Assembly: GCF_000384475.1 (NCBI RefSeq)
Contig: NZ_ARWB01000001.1
Coordinates: 1,654,176-1,718,175 of the forward strand
Source: Methylopila sp. M107
GTDB lineage: Bacteria > Pseudomonadota > Alphaproteobacteria > Rhizobiales > Methylopilaceae
Direction of reading: 5' to 3'
Length of the DNA stretch: 64,000 nucleotides
A program made the position numbers and the translations under genes. Below are positions 55,241-63,960 of the stretch, one piece after another (the first letter of the stretch is position 1; each line of letters begins with the position of its first letter). The notes below the pieces were generated by a model. The model was not told where the DNA came from. It made no database searches and was given only the letters and a program-made list of their open reading frames with translations.

Positions 55241-56545
55241 CTATTGCGGGCGCGGCTGGCGCTGTCCTGGCTTCATGGGCTTCAGCTTCGGAGCCGCGCT
55301 CGACGATGCGCTCGCCGCAGGCGACGCGGCCGGACCGGTCGCGCCCACCGCCTCGGCGCCCGCATCCGCCTGCTCGCGGGTCACTTCCGGCGTCTGCTCG
55401 TCGGGCGCGAGTCGGTCGGCCGGCGCGCCGCGCTGCTTCTCGATCTGGCGCCATTTGGCGACGTTCTTGTTGTGCTCGACGAGGCTCGGCGCGAAGGCGT
55501 GGCCGCCGGACCCGTCGGCGACGAAATACAGGTCCTTGGTCTTCGCCGGGTTCGCGGTGGCCTCCAGCGCCAGTCGCCCAGGATTGGCGATCGGCCCCGC
55601 CGGAAGGCCCGAAACCACATAGGTGTTGTAGGGCGTGCGCGACTGGATGTCGGCGCGCGTCAGGCTGCGGCCGAGCGTGCCGCGCCCGCCGACGAGCCCG
55701 TACACGATGGTCGGGTCGGACTGCAGGCGCATGCCGCGCGCCAGCCGGTTGGCGAACACCGCCGCGACCTGCGGCCGTTCCGATGCGATCCCGGTCTCCT
55801 TCTCGACCAGCGAGGCGAGCGTCACGAGCTCTTCCGGGCTCTTGAGCTTCGAGGCCGGATCGCGGTTCTTCCAGATTTCGGCGACCACCGCCTCGCGATG
55901 CTGCTTCATGCGCGCGAGGAGCTGCTCGCGCGGGGTCCCGCGCGTGAACCTGTAGGTCTCGGGCAGCAGCGTCCCTTCGGCCGGCGCTTCCTTGATCTCG
56001 CCGGTCAGCAAGTCCTGGTCGCGCAGGCGGTCGACGATCTGGAGGCTGGTCAGCCCCTCGGGGATCGTGACCGCATGCTCGATCGACTTGCCCGAGACGA
56101 TGATCTCCATCGCCTCGCGCATGCTGATATTGGCCGGGAAGGCGTATTCGCCGTAGCGCAGCCTGTCCTTGACGCCGTAGGCGCCGACTGCGGCCTTGAA
56201 CACGTTGGCGCTGCTGACGACGCCGGCGCGCTCGAGGCTGTCGGCGATCTCCCCGATTCCGGCGTTGCGCGGGATCATGACCGTGGTGGCCTCCGTGAGC
56301 GGCCCCGCCGCGTCGAATTCGGACTTGCCCCAATAGGCCACGCCCCCGACGCCGATCGCGACCAGGGTCAGGAAGGTCAGCACTCCGCTCAGATAGCCGA
56401 CGAGCGCCCCGTCGCGGCGCCGTCGGCGGCGCTTCGCGGGCGGCGCGGATTTCGGAGCCGTCCCGGAGGCCGGCCTCTGCGCCGTCTCTCGCGGCGCGCC
56501 GGGCTTGGCGTCATCGGGACGGGGTGATTGCGGAGCGAGGGCCAT
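55241..56545 (-). CDS. mltG: Endolytic murein transglycosylase MltG
   Basis: A 434-residue inner-membrane enzyme that cuts nascent peptidoglycan glycan strands, thought to end their extension. A Pro/Arg-rich cytoplasmic tail (about 1-45) precedes one membrane helix (about 48-72), a LysM-like domain (about 75-150) and the YceG catalytic domain with the catalytic Glu in LASLVEKETG and QSDPTIVYGL, SRTPYNTYVVSGLPAGPI, and HAFAPSLVEHNKNV. The C-terminal 70 residues are low-complexity Ala/Pro-rich. It precedes fatty-acid genes in the common order fabF-mltG (reading minus strand). Confidence 0.94.
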   Translation of the reverse strand: MALAPQSPRPDDAKPGAPRETAQRPASGTAPKSAPPAKRRRRRRDGALVGYLSGVLTFLTLVAIGVGGVAYWGKSEFDAAGPLTEATTVMIPRNAGIGEIADSLERAGVVSSANVFKAAVGAYGVKDRLRYGEYAFPANISMREAMEIIVSGKSIEHAVTIPEGLTSLQIVDRLRDQDLLTGEIKEAPAEGTLLPETYRFTRGTPREQLLARMKQHREAVVAEIWKNRDPASKLKSPEELVTLASLVEKETGIASERPQVAAVFANRLARGMRLQSDPTIVYGLVGGRGTLGRSLTRADIQSRTPYNTYVVSGLPAGPIANPGRLALEATANPAKTKDLYFVADGSGGHAFAPSLVEHNKNVAKWRQIEKQRGAPADRLAPDEQTPEVTREQADAGAEAVGATGPAASPAASASSSAAPKLKPMKPGQRQPRPQ

Positions 56546-56740
56546 TTGCGGAATTCAATCCTCGACGCAGTCGTGTCCGGCGCTGGCGCGCCTTCCCATC
56601 GTGCAGAGACACAGGATCGATGTCCCCACCGAACGCGAGCAGTCTACAAGGGATTGTGGCGAAAGCCCCAGCGCTCGCGCGACTGTGTTGGTTTCGAGCA
56701 TCGCCGGTTCAGATACGCCTGCCGAGGCGCCGCCGTTGGA

Positions 56741-56941
56741 TCCTCCTCCGTGCGCAGCACGGGGGAGGAGAACCGCCGAAGGCGGTGGAGGGGGCGGCCG
56801 TAGGGCAGAACCGCTCGTAGCCCCCGCCGTCCCGCGCCGAAGCGGAGCTGAGAACCGCGTATGTCAATGAAGCGGCGGCGCGAACCCGCCCCCTCCACCA
56901 TGCTTCGCATGGTCCCCCTCCCCCGCTAAAGCGGAGGAGGA
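56741..56941. repeat. Paired palindromic repeats, type 2 variant, between fabF and mltG
   Basis: Two inverted copies of one unit. The first copy (56741-56795) reads TCCTCCTCCGTGCGC... and ends GGTGGAGGGGGC; the second (56888-56941) is the reverse complement with CCCCCTCCACC near its start and GCGGAGGAGGA at its end, differing mainly in the two internal hairpin loops. It fills the 413-base gap between mltG and fabF; no gene is seen there. Confidence 0.75.
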
Positions 56942-56958
56942 ACCGAGGCCGCGCCGCC

Positions 56959-58221
56959 TTACGCCTCGGGGCGCTTGAACACCAGCGAGGCGTTGGTGCC
57001 GCCGAAGCCGAACGAGTTCGACAGCGCATAGTCGATCTCGGCGGGCTTGGCCTTGTGCGGCACGAGGTCGAGCGCGGTCTCGACCGACGGATCGTCGAGA
57101 TTGCGGGTCGGCGGCGCGATCTGGTCGCGGATCGCGAGGATCGAGAAGATCGCCTCGACCGCGCCGGCTGCGCCGAGGAGATGGCCGATCGCCGACTTGG
57201 TCGACGACATCTTGATCTTGGCCGCCGCGTTGCCGACGAGGCGCGTCACCGCGCCGAGCTCGATCTCGTCGCCGAGCGGCGTCGAGGTGCCGTGCGCGTT
57301 GATGTAGCCGATCTCGCTCGCGTCGATGCCGGCGCGCTTCAGCGCCGCCTTCATGCAGCGATAGGCGCCGTCGCCGTCCATGGCGGGGGCGGTGATGTGG
57401 AAGGCGTCGCCCGACATGCCGTAGCCGACGATCTCGGCGTAGATCCTCGCGCCGCGCGCCTTGGCGTGCTCGTATTCCTCGAGCACCACCACGCCCGCGC
57501 CCTCGCCCATGACGAAGCCGTCGCGCGCGCGGTCGTAGGGGCGCGAGGCGCGCTCGGGCTCATCGTTGAAGCCGGTCGAGAGCGCCTTGCAGGCCGCGAA
57601 GCCCGCGACCGCGATGCGGCAGACCGGCGATTCGGTGCCGCCCGCCACCATCACGTCGGCGTCGCCGAGCATGATCAGCCGCGAGGCGTCGCCGATCGCG
57701 TGCGCGCCGGTCGAACAGGCGGTGACGACCGCATGATTCGGACCCTTGAGCTTGTGCTTGATCGACACATGGCCCGAGGCGAGGTTGATCAGGCGGCCGG
57801 GAATGAAGAACGGCGACACCCGGCGCGGACCCTTGTCGCGCAAGGTGTTGGCGCCTTCCTCGATGCCGGGAAGGCCGCCGATGCCGGAACCGATCAGCAC
57901 GCCGGTCGCGCAGCGGTCCTCCTCGGTCTCGGGGGTCCAGCCGGAATCCGCGAGCGCCTGGTCGGCGGCCGCGACCGCGAAGGTGATGAAGTCATCGACC
58001 TTGCGCTGCTCCTTGGGCTCCATGGCGAGGTCGGCGTTGTACTCGCCCTCGCCGGTCCCGCGCGGAATGATGCCGGCGACGCGCGCCGGCAGGTCGTCCA
58101 CCTGGAACTGCGTGATCGGCCGGAGGCCGCTCTCGCCGGCGAGGAGGCGGCTCCAGACCGCCTCGACGCCGGAGCCGAGCGGGCACACCACGCCAAGACC
58201 CGTGACGACGACGCGCCTCAT
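56959..58221 (-). CDS. fabF: 3-oxoacyl-ACP synthase II (KAS II)
   Basis: A 420-residue condensing enzyme of type II fatty-acid synthesis that extends acyl-ACP with malonyl-ACP. The catalytic triad is present: Cys in VTACSTGAHAIGD, His in NAHGTSTPLGD and His in GHLLGAAGAVEA, along with MVAGGTESPV and SNSFGFGGTNAS. ATG at 58221 begins with the standard RRVVVTGLGVV. It follows acpP by 63 bases in the fabD-fabG-acpP-fabF set. Confidence 0.97.
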   Translation of the reverse strand: MRRVVVTGLGVVCPLGSGVEAVWSRLLAGESGLRPITQFQVDDLPARVAGIIPRGTGEGEYNADLAMEPKEQRKVDDFITFAVAAADQALADSGWTPETEEDRCATGVLIGSGIGGLPGIEEGANTLRDKGPRRVSPFFIPGRLINLASGHVSIKHKLKGPNHAVVTACSTGAHAIGDASRLIMLGDADVMVAGGTESPVCRIAVAGFAACKALSTGFNDEPERASRPYDRARDGFVMGEGAGVVVLEEYEHAKARGARIYAEIVGYGMSGDAFHITAPAMDGDGAYRCMKAALKRAGIDASEIGYINAHGTSTPLGDEIELGAVTRLVGNAAAKIKMSSTKSAIGHLLGAAGAVEAIFSILAIRDQIAPPTRNLDDPSVETALDLVPHKAKPAEIDYALSNSFGFGGTNASLVFKRPEA

Positions 58222-58284
58222 CGAGCCGTCCTCATGCTGAGACTGTCGCAGAACGTCATGCGGGCCTTCGTGCAGCTCAGGCCC

Positions 58285-58527
58285 TCAGGCCTGGGCGGCG
58301 TTCTTTTCGAGGAACTTGGTCGCGTCGCCGACCGTCAGGATGGTCTCGGCGGCGTCGTCCGGGATCTCGCAGCCGAATTCTTCCTCGAACGCCATGACGA
58401 GTTCGACGGTGTCCAGGCTGTCGGCGCCGAGATCGTCGATGAAGCTCGCATTCTCGGTGACCTTCTCGGCGTCGACGCCGAGATGCTCGATCACGATTTT
58501 CTTCACCCGTTCGGCAATGTCGCTCAT
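58285..58527 (-). CDS. acpP: Acyl carrier protein
   Basis: An 80-residue acidic helical carrier of growing acyl chains. The phosphopantetheine serine is in [20 protein letters not shown], near residue 37. The N-terminal [17 protein letters not shown] and C-terminal [10 protein letters not shown] are standard. It lies between fabG and fabF; the 259-base gap before fabG suggests it may also have its own promoter. Confidence 0.98.
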   Translation of the reverse strand: MSDIAERVKKIVIEHLGVDAEKVTENASFIDDLGADSLDTVELVMAFEEEFGCEIPDDAAETILTVGDATKFLEKNAAQA

Positions 58528-58786
58528 TTCACTTCCCTCGATTGGCGTGTTCGGAAGACCGCCCCGCCGGACCGTTCCGGTCCAGACGTGACGTCCGGTC
58601 CGCGATTCCTCCGATCGGGCTTTGTGGAGGCGGTCGGCGTTCCGGGCAAACGTTTTCGACGATGCCGCCGTGTTTTTTCCTCAAGGCGGCGGCTCTTTCG
58701 AACGCCGTCATCCCCTAAGGAACGGCGGGTTCGTATCATGTTAACCGGACAGGCGCCAGACGCCCCCAACCGGTCATTATCAGCGT

Positions 58787-59524
58787 TCAGATCATCGCCA
58801 TTCCGCCGTTGACGTGCAGCGTCTGGCCCGTGACGTAGGCGCTTTCGGAAGCCGAAAGATAGACCGCCGCCGCAGCGACGTCCGGCCCGACGCCGAAGCG
58901 GCCCGCCGGAATGTGCGCGAGCGCGCCCTCGCGCTGCTTCTCATTGAGCGCGTCGGTCATCGGGCTTTCGATGAAGCCGGGCGCGATGCAGTTGACCGTG
59001 ACGTTACGGCTCGCGACTTCGGCCGCGAGCGACTTCGACATGCCGATCAGCCCGGCCTTGGAGGCGGCGTAGTTACCCTGCCCCGGATTGCCCGTGACGC
59101 CGACGACGGACGTGATTCCGATGAGCCGGCCGTAGCGGCGCTTCATCATGCCCTTGAGCGCCGCGCGGTAGAGCCGGAAGCCGGCCGCGAGGTTGACCTG
59201 TATGACGTCGGACCACTCCTCGTCCTTCATGCGGAGGAAGAGGTTGTCGCGCGTAATGCCTGCATTGTGGACCAGAATGTCCAGCCCGCCGAGGGCGGCT
59301 TCAGCGGCTCCCGGCAGCGCGTCGACGGCGGCGGGGTCCTTGAGGTCGGTCGGCAGCACATGGGCGCGCTCGCCGAGTTCGCCGGCCAGCGCCTCGAGCG
59401 CCTCGCGGCGCGTGCCCGAAAGCGCGACGGTCGCGCCTTGCGCGTGCAGCGCCTTGGCGATGGCGCCGCCGATGCCGCCGGTCGCGCCGGTGACCAGCGC
59501 GAAGCGGCCGGTGAGGTCGAACAT
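58787..59524 (-). CDS. fabG: 3-oxoacyl-ACP reductase
   Basis: A 245-residue short-chain dehydrogenase reducing 3-ketoacyl-ACP with NADPH. It has the TGATGGIGGAIA cofactor loop, NAGITRDNLFLRM, catalytic Ser in GITSVVGVTGNPGQ and the YAASKAGL Tyr-Lys pair, and ends TGQTLHVNGGMAMI. ATG at 59524 has AAAGGA upstream; longer open frame upstream is a shadow of fabD. It follows fabD by 11 bases. Confidence 0.97.
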   Translation of the reverse strand: MFDLTGRFALVTGATGGIGGAIAKALHAQGATVALSGTRREALEALAGELGERAHVLPTDLKDPAAVDALPGAAEAALGGLDILVHNAGITRDNLFLRMKDEEWSDVIQVNLAAGFRLYRAALKGMMKRRYGRLIGITSVVGVTGNPGQGNYAASKAGLIGMSKSLAAEVASRNVTVNCIAPGFIESPMTDALNEKQREGALAHIPAGRFGVGPDVAAAAVYLSASESAYVTGQTLHVNGGMAMI

Positions 59525-59535
59525 GTTTGGTCCTT

Positions 59536-60495
59536 TCAGCCTTGGGCCGAGAACGCCGCTTCGGCCTTCAGCCGCGCGACGTCTTCCGGCGAGCCGACCG
59601 ACTCGCCGGTCGCCCCGGAGGCGATCCGCTTGACGAGGCCGGACAGCACCTTGCCGGCGCCGATTTCGTAAAACCGCGTCACTCCCGCGCCCGCCATAAA
59701 GGCGACCGATTCGCGCCAGCGCACCGCGCCGGTGACCTGCTCGACCAGCCGGGCGCGGATCGCTTCCGGCTCCGTCAGGGGACCCGCCGTGACATTGGCG
59801 ACCAGCGGGGCCGCGGGCGGCGAGATCGTCACGCCGGCGAGCGCCTCGCGCATGGCGTCGGCGGCCGGCTGCATGAGCGCGCAATGGAACGGGGCGGAGA
59901 CCGGCAGCAAAACAGCGCGCTTGGCCCCGCGGGTCTTGGCCAGCGCGATCGCGCGCTCGACCGCCGCTTTCGCGCCCGAGACCACGACCTGGCCGGGCGC
60001 GTTGTCGTTGGCGGCGGCGAGCACCTCGCCCTCGGCCGCTTCGTCGGCGACCGCGCGGGCGGCGTCGAGATCGAGGCCGAGCAGGGCCGCCATCGCGCCC
60101 TCCCCGACGGGAACCGCCTTCTGCATGGCGTCGCCGCGAATGCGCAGAAGTTTGGCGGCGTCGCTGATCGAGAGGCTTCCGGCGGCGGCGAGCGCCGAAT
60201 ATTCGCCGAGCGAATGGCCGGCGACGAACGCCGCGTGGCGGCCGACGTCGAGACCGGTCTCGGACTGCAGAACCTTAAGCGTCGCGAGGCTCACCGCCAT
60301 CAGCGCCGGCTGGGCGTTCGCGGTCAGGACGAGCTTGTCCTCGGGCCCTTCGAAGATCGTGGCCGAGAGGCTTTCGCCGAGGCTCGCGTCGACTTCCTCG
60401 AACACGGCGCGGGCGGCGGCGAAATTGTCGGCGAGCGCGCGGCCCATGCCGACCTGCTGGCTGCCCTGCCCCGGAAAGATCAATGCGATGCTCAA
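59536..60495 (-). CDS. fabD: Malonyl-CoA-ACP transacylase
   Basis: A 319-residue enzyme loading malonate onto ACP. It begins SIALIFPGQGSQQVGMG; the active-site serine is in AGHSLGEYSALAA and the catalytic His in LPVSAPFHCALM. The start is TTG at 60495, the codon matching the family N-terminus. First gene of the fabD-fabG-acpP-fabF set. The gap to the upstream transglutaminase-like gene (95 bases) presumably carries the promoter. Confidence 0.96.
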   Translation of the reverse strand: MSIALIFPGQGSQQVGMGRALADNFAAARAVFEEVDASLGESLSATIFEGPEDKLVLTANAQPALMAVSLATLKVLQSETGLDVGRHAAFVAGHSLGEYSALAAAGSLSISDAAKLLRIRGDAMQKAVPVGEGAMAALLGLDLDAARAVADEAAEGEVLAAANDNAPGQVVVSGAKAAVERAIALAKTRGAKRAVLLPVSAPFHCALMQPAADAMREALAGVTISPPAAPLVANVTAGPLTEPEAIRARLVEQVTGAVRWRESVAFMAGAGVTRFYEIGAGKVLSGLVKRIASGATGESVGSPEDVARLKAEAAFSAQG

Positions 60496-60590
60496 GAGCG
60501 CGCTCTCCTCGGCCCCTTGGCCGAATGGAGGCGTGCAAAGCAGGCGCGCGCCGCCCCTGTCAAGCGGCGGGCCGTCTTAAAGCGGGCGCG

Positions 60591-61451
60591 TCACGTCGCG
60601 TGCGGAACGCTGGACCCCAGCGCCGCGCCGTTCGTCTGGACGGGCTCGACCACCTCGTCGCACCAGACCTTGAAGCTTTTCAGGTTGTTCGGCCCGAACG
60701 CGTTGGTCAGCGCGACGTCCGCCGCGTCGCGGCCGCGGCCCATGACGATCCGGCCGATCCGCGGATGATTGTGCCGCGCGTCGAACGTGTACCAGCGGCC
60801 GCCGAGATAGACCTCGAACCAGGCCGAGAAATCCATCGGCGCCGGGTCGACCGGCACGCCGATGTCGCCGAGATAGCCGGTGGCGTATCGGGCGGGAATG
60901 TTCATGCAGCGGCACAAAGTCACCGCAAGATGCGCAAAATCGCGGCAGACGCCCTTTCGCTCCTGATTGGCCTCGTAGGCCGATTTGGTCGCCCGCGCAT
61001 AGCCGTAGCCGAACTGGATGCGGTCATGCGCATAGTCGACGATCGCCTGGACGCGCCGCCAGCCTTTCGGGGTGTTCCCGAACAGCCGCCACGCCTCGTC
61101 GACCAGCCTGTCGGTCTCGCAATAGCGCGAGCCGAGCAGATAGATCAGCGTGTCGTTGGGCAGGTCCTCGACCGCGAGCTGGATCGCGTCCTCGGCGACG
61201 ACGTCGGGCTCGCCGCTGTCGGCGACGATCGCGTCGGCGCGCAGCGCGAAGTCGCCCGCCGGCGCGAGCATGGTGCTGCAGATGTTGCCGAAGCCATCGG
61301 TGTAGACGGAGATCGGCACATGCGGCGAGGCCGAGATCGTGTCCGGCGTCAGCAGGTCCTTCTCGCGGCTCGGATGGACGTTCAACATCGCGAGCAGCGG
61401 CGTGGGCTGCCAGAACGTGTGGACGATCTCGAAACCGACGTGGATCTTCAT
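60591..61451 (-). CDS. Transglutaminase-like protein
   Basis: A 286-residue bacterial transglutaminase-like protein. An N-terminal beta domain (about 1-130) precedes the cysteine-protease-type core: Cys in RKGVCRDFAHLAV, Asp in YTFDARHNHPRIGR. The position usually holding the catalytic His (HAW) reads MDFSAWFEVY, so a Ser occupies it; I recall similar sequences in related Hyphomicrobiales but cannot confirm. No signal peptide. ATG at 61451 matches the family start KIHVGFEI. Substrate unknown; such proteins are usually peptidases or amidases. Confidence 0.85.
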   Translation of the reverse strand: MKIHVGFEIVHTFWQPTPLLAMLNVHPSREKDLLTPDTISASPHVPISVYTDGFGNICSTMLAPAGDFALRADAIVADSGEPDVVAEDAIQLAVEDLPNDTLIYLLGSRYCETDRLVDEAWRLFGNTPKGWRRVQAIVDYAHDRIQFGYGYARATKSAYEANQERKGVCRDFAHLAVTLCRCMNIPARYATGYLGDIGVPVDPAPMDFSAWFEVYLGGRWYTFDARHNHPRIGRIVMGRGRDAADVALTNAFGPNNLKSFKVWCDEVVEPVQTNGAALGSSVPHAT

Positions 61452-61671
61452 GGATGTCTTGGCCTGGAGCGGGCCTTGGCGCATGCAGGCATGGCGACTC
61501 GGCGTAACGCGGCGCGCGTCCCGCGACGCGCTGTGATCGGTTGAACGCTCATTGTCTCCATTGGTTGCAGACGGATTCCGCGCCGCATCCGCCCTATGTG
61601 TGTTCGACGGCGCCCCGGCGGCCCTGCAAGTCCGGCGCCGCGTGACGTCCCAGTCTGTCGGGAGACAATTT

Positions 61672-62094
61672 ATGAGCGCATCCGAACCGGACGACCGCCG
61701 CGCCCGCGGCAGGAAAGTCTTGACCGAAATCCACGGCCCGGTTGGCGAGGAGGTGGTGGCGCGGCTGGCGAAGATCGCGCCCGATTTCGCCGACCATCTC
61801 GTCGACTACGCCTTCGGCGACGTCTACGCCCGCCCCGGCCTCGACCGCCGCTCGCGCCAGATCGCGACCGTCGCGGCGCTGGCCGCGCTCGGCAACGCCG
61901 AACAGCAGCTCAAGTGGCACATCCGCGGGGCGCTCAACATCGGGATCAGCAGCGACGAGATCGTCGAGATCCTGATGCAGATGGCGATCTATGGCGGGTT
62001 CCCGGCCGCTGTGCGGGCGCTGACCGCGGCCGGAGAGGTGTTCGACGAGGTCGGCGTCGAGGCGGCGGAAGAGGCCATCCAGGACGACGCCTGA
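61672..62094 (+). CDS. Carboxymuconolactone decarboxylase family protein (PcaC-like)
   Basis: A 140-residue helical protein of the PcaC/CMD group. After a basic start comes a body with DFADHLVDYAFGDVYARPGLDRRSRQIATVAALAALG and LKWHIRGALNIGISSDEIVEILMQMAIYGGFPAAVRAL, a close match to the CMD repeat including the conserved H and the YGGFPAA segment. It lacks the CxxC of the AhpD branch, so decarboxylase or dehydratase-type chemistry is more likely than peroxidase. GGGAG precedes ATG 61672. No protocatechuate genes lie nearby. Confidence 0.87.
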   Translation: MSASEPDDRRARGRKVLTEIHGPVGEEVVARLAKIAPDFADHLVDYAFGDVYARPGLDRRSRQIATVAALAALGNAEQQLKWHIRGALNIGISSDEIVEILMQMAIYGGFPAAVRALTAAGEVFDEVGVEAAEEAIQDDA

Positions 62095-62142
62095 GCCCGG
62101 CGCCGGGCGACGAACAGGTTTGCTGCGAAGGCGAGGACAAGC

Positions 62143-62694
62143 ATGAGCGAAAAGCAGAAGATGCTGGCGGGCGAGCTCTATCGACCGGACGAGGAGATCG
62201 CGGCCGACCACGCAAAGGCCGTCGCCTGGGCTGCAGCCTACAATGGCGACCCGACCCGCGCGCCCGAGGAGCGCCTGAAGCTGTTGCGCGCGCTCTTCGC
62301 CGACGTCGGCGACGACGTCACGATCCGCCCGCCCTTCCACTGCGACTACGGCTACAACATCCGCGTCGGCGCCGGCGTCTTCGTGAACTTCAACTGCGTG
62401 ATCCTTGACGTCTGCGAGGTCACGATCGGCGCCCGGACGCAAGTGGGACCCGGCGTCCAGATCCTCGCCGCCGACCACCCGCGCGACGCCGCGCAGCGCC
62501 GCGACCTGCTGGAGTTCGGACGGCCCGTGACGATCGGCGAGGACGTTTGGATCGGCGCCGGCGCGCTCATCCTGCCGGGCGTGACGGTGGGCGACGGCGC
62601 GATCATCGGGGCGGGGAGCGTGGTGACGCGCGATGTGGCGGCGGGCGCGACGGTGGTGGGGAGCCCGGCGCGGACGGTGGCGAAGGCCAGCTGA
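62143..62694 (+). CDS. Sugar O-acetyltransferase (Maa/NodL family)
   Basis: A 183-residue left-handed beta-helix acetyltransferase. The N-terminal helical part (SEKQKMLAGELYRPDEEIA) is the maltose-acetyltransferase type; hexapeptide repeats follow from about residue 60 with DYGYNIRVGAGVFVNFNCVILDV, the catalytic His in AADHPRD and the VWIGAGALILPGVTVGDGAIIGAGSVV coil. It acetylates sugars or related small molecules with acetyl-CoA; the physiological acceptor is not predictable. It lies 48 bases after the CMD gene. Confidence 0.92.
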   Translation: MSEKQKMLAGELYRPDEEIAADHAKAVAWAAAYNGDPTRAPEERLKLLRALFADVGDDVTIRPPFHCDYGYNIRVGAGVFVNFNCVILDVCEVTIGARTQVGPGVQILAADHPRDAAQRRDLLEFGRPVTIGEDVWIGAGALILPGVTVGDGAIIGAGSVVTRDVAAGATVVGSPARTVAKAS

Positions 62695-62865
62695 CGCGAG
62701 CTCCAGGACAGTTTCCAAGCAGCGCTGCGGCAGTATCTGGCGAATGATGGCGCGGACATTCTGGCGGTTCGCGCCTGCAGGGAACAGGCCGCCTCGGGTG
62801 ACGTCCACGAGATGAACGATGTGCTGCGCGAGGCCGAGGCCATCATCCGGGGCGACGCCGCCTGA
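62695..62865 (+). pseudogene. Antitoxin-like gene fragment
   Basis: Directly after the acetyltransferase stop, and in the same frame, the sequence continues for 56 codons with protein-like, helical, charged composition (QDSFQAALRQYL, then DVHEMNDVLREAEAIIRG) to a stop at 62863-62865. There is no start codon at its beginning, so the 5-prime part seems lost. Its stop overlaps the ATG of a ParE/RelE-like frame (TGATG), the usual antitoxin-toxin arrangement. The antitoxin family could not be assigned. Confidence 0.4.
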
Positions 62866-63000
62866 TGAAGGTTCGGCTGTCGGGGGCTGCGCGAGCGTAT
62901 ATCCACGACGAAGCGGCCCATCCGGCGCCGATACGACCGCTATCCCGCCACGAAGCTCAGCGTCGATTCTCGTGTAACGCCGGGGCGGCCCGACCGGCGA
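62865..63000 (+). pseudogene. Broken ParE/RelE-like toxin fragment
   Basis: The frame begins MKVRLSGAARAYIHDEAA, matching the N-terminus of ParE/RelE toxins (typically KVxLSxxARxDLxxIxxY). After about 18 residues similarity stops and the composition becomes unlike the family, suggesting a frameshift and truncation. The remaining frame runs into the 3-prime end of the opposite-strand gene at 63016. A full toxin would need about 90 residues. Confidence 0.5.
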
Positions 63001-63015
63001 TGCTAGCCAGATCCA

Positions 63016-63960
63016 TCAATTGGGCGACGTCTGGTAGTACCGATCACAGTCACCATCCAGAACAGTGAGCATGAAATTGATATCGTCTTTAACGTCGCTA
63101 TGCGCTCGCTTCAATTCTGCAATCTCGCTTACGTAGCTATCTACGGCCTCCAGTTGCTCTCTACTAAGCGAGCGAGGCGGGACGGGATTGAACGTGGCGA
63201 ATCGATTACCTTGTTCATAACTCTGAATTATTTGCCCGCAGTGGGCTTCCCCGTATTTGCGATGAAGCGCGGTCACGCGTTGGATCAAGTCGCCTGCATC
63301 CAGTCCCGGGGCCAAACTTCGTAGCCACGCTTCGAAATCAAACCTTTGAGGCATAGGGTACTGGCAGCTGATCGCACGGATTGCGTCACTTCGGCTTCTT
63401 GGGTCGAAGTAACTGACACAATGTTGCATAGCGCCGGATCGCTCAATCGTCCTGTCCATGGAGCCCAATCGATCGCGGTACACACGGTTTACGAGAAACT
63501 CGTAGTGACCCATGACCTTATCCAATTGAGTCGCCTGAAGTCGGAGCGCGGTTGTCATGTAGACAAACGCCGCCCTTTCGGACGCAGAGGCCCCTCCAAA
63601 CAGTTGCCGTAAATTCTGCCCGCCGATGCAGGACAGGACCGGCCGAAACTCCGCAGACCGACAGAGCAGACTGCGCGTGGCGCGCAAATGAAAATTCGCA
63701 ATCGATTCGTTGGATGGAGATCGAATTCCATTGTAATCATACTGGGCAAGCTGGACTTTACCGTCGCCCCCAACGCGCAAATGGTCTTGCGTGCCGTGCG
63801 ATCCTGGTTCGGCTTGGCCCATCGCAGTGGTAATGGCGAAGATCAACACGATGAGCGCGCCAAACGCTCGACCGACCAGCGGCACCGACGTCAACGCGTG
63901 ACGCGCGCGATAAAATCTCCGATTGTTCGTCAAAGTCTTGTTGGCGAGAGAAGTTGGCAT
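63016..63960 (-). CDS. Hypothetical protein with N-terminal membrane segment
   Basis: A 314-residue protein with one hydrophobic segment (about 32-52, FGALIVLIFAITTAMG) after a basic N-terminus, likely an uncleaved anchor or long signal. The rest is soluble with six cysteines (SLLCRS, LSCIGG, QHCVSY, ISCQYP, AHCGQI, DGDCDRY) that could form disulfides in the periplasm. No family was recognised. Composition is less GC-rich than the core genes around it, with codon use to match, suggesting acquisition. ATG at 63960 has GAGG upstream. The next gene lies beyond the window. Confidence 0.6.
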   Translation of the reverse strand: MPTSLANKTLTNNRRFYRARHALTSVPLVGRAFGALIVLIFAITTAMGQAEPGSHGTQDHLRVGGDGKVQLAQYDYNGIRSPSNESIANFHLRATRSLLCRSAEFRPVLSCIGGQNLRQLFGGASASERAAFVYMTTALRLQATQLDKVMGHYEFLVNRVYRDRLGSMDRTIERSGAMQHCVSYFDPRSRSDAIRAISCQYPMPQRFDFEAWLRSLAPGLDAGDLIQRVTALHRKYGEAHCGQIIQSYEQGNRFATFNPVPPRSLSREQLEAVDSYVSEIAELKRAHSDVKDDINFMLTVLDGDCDRYYQTSPN

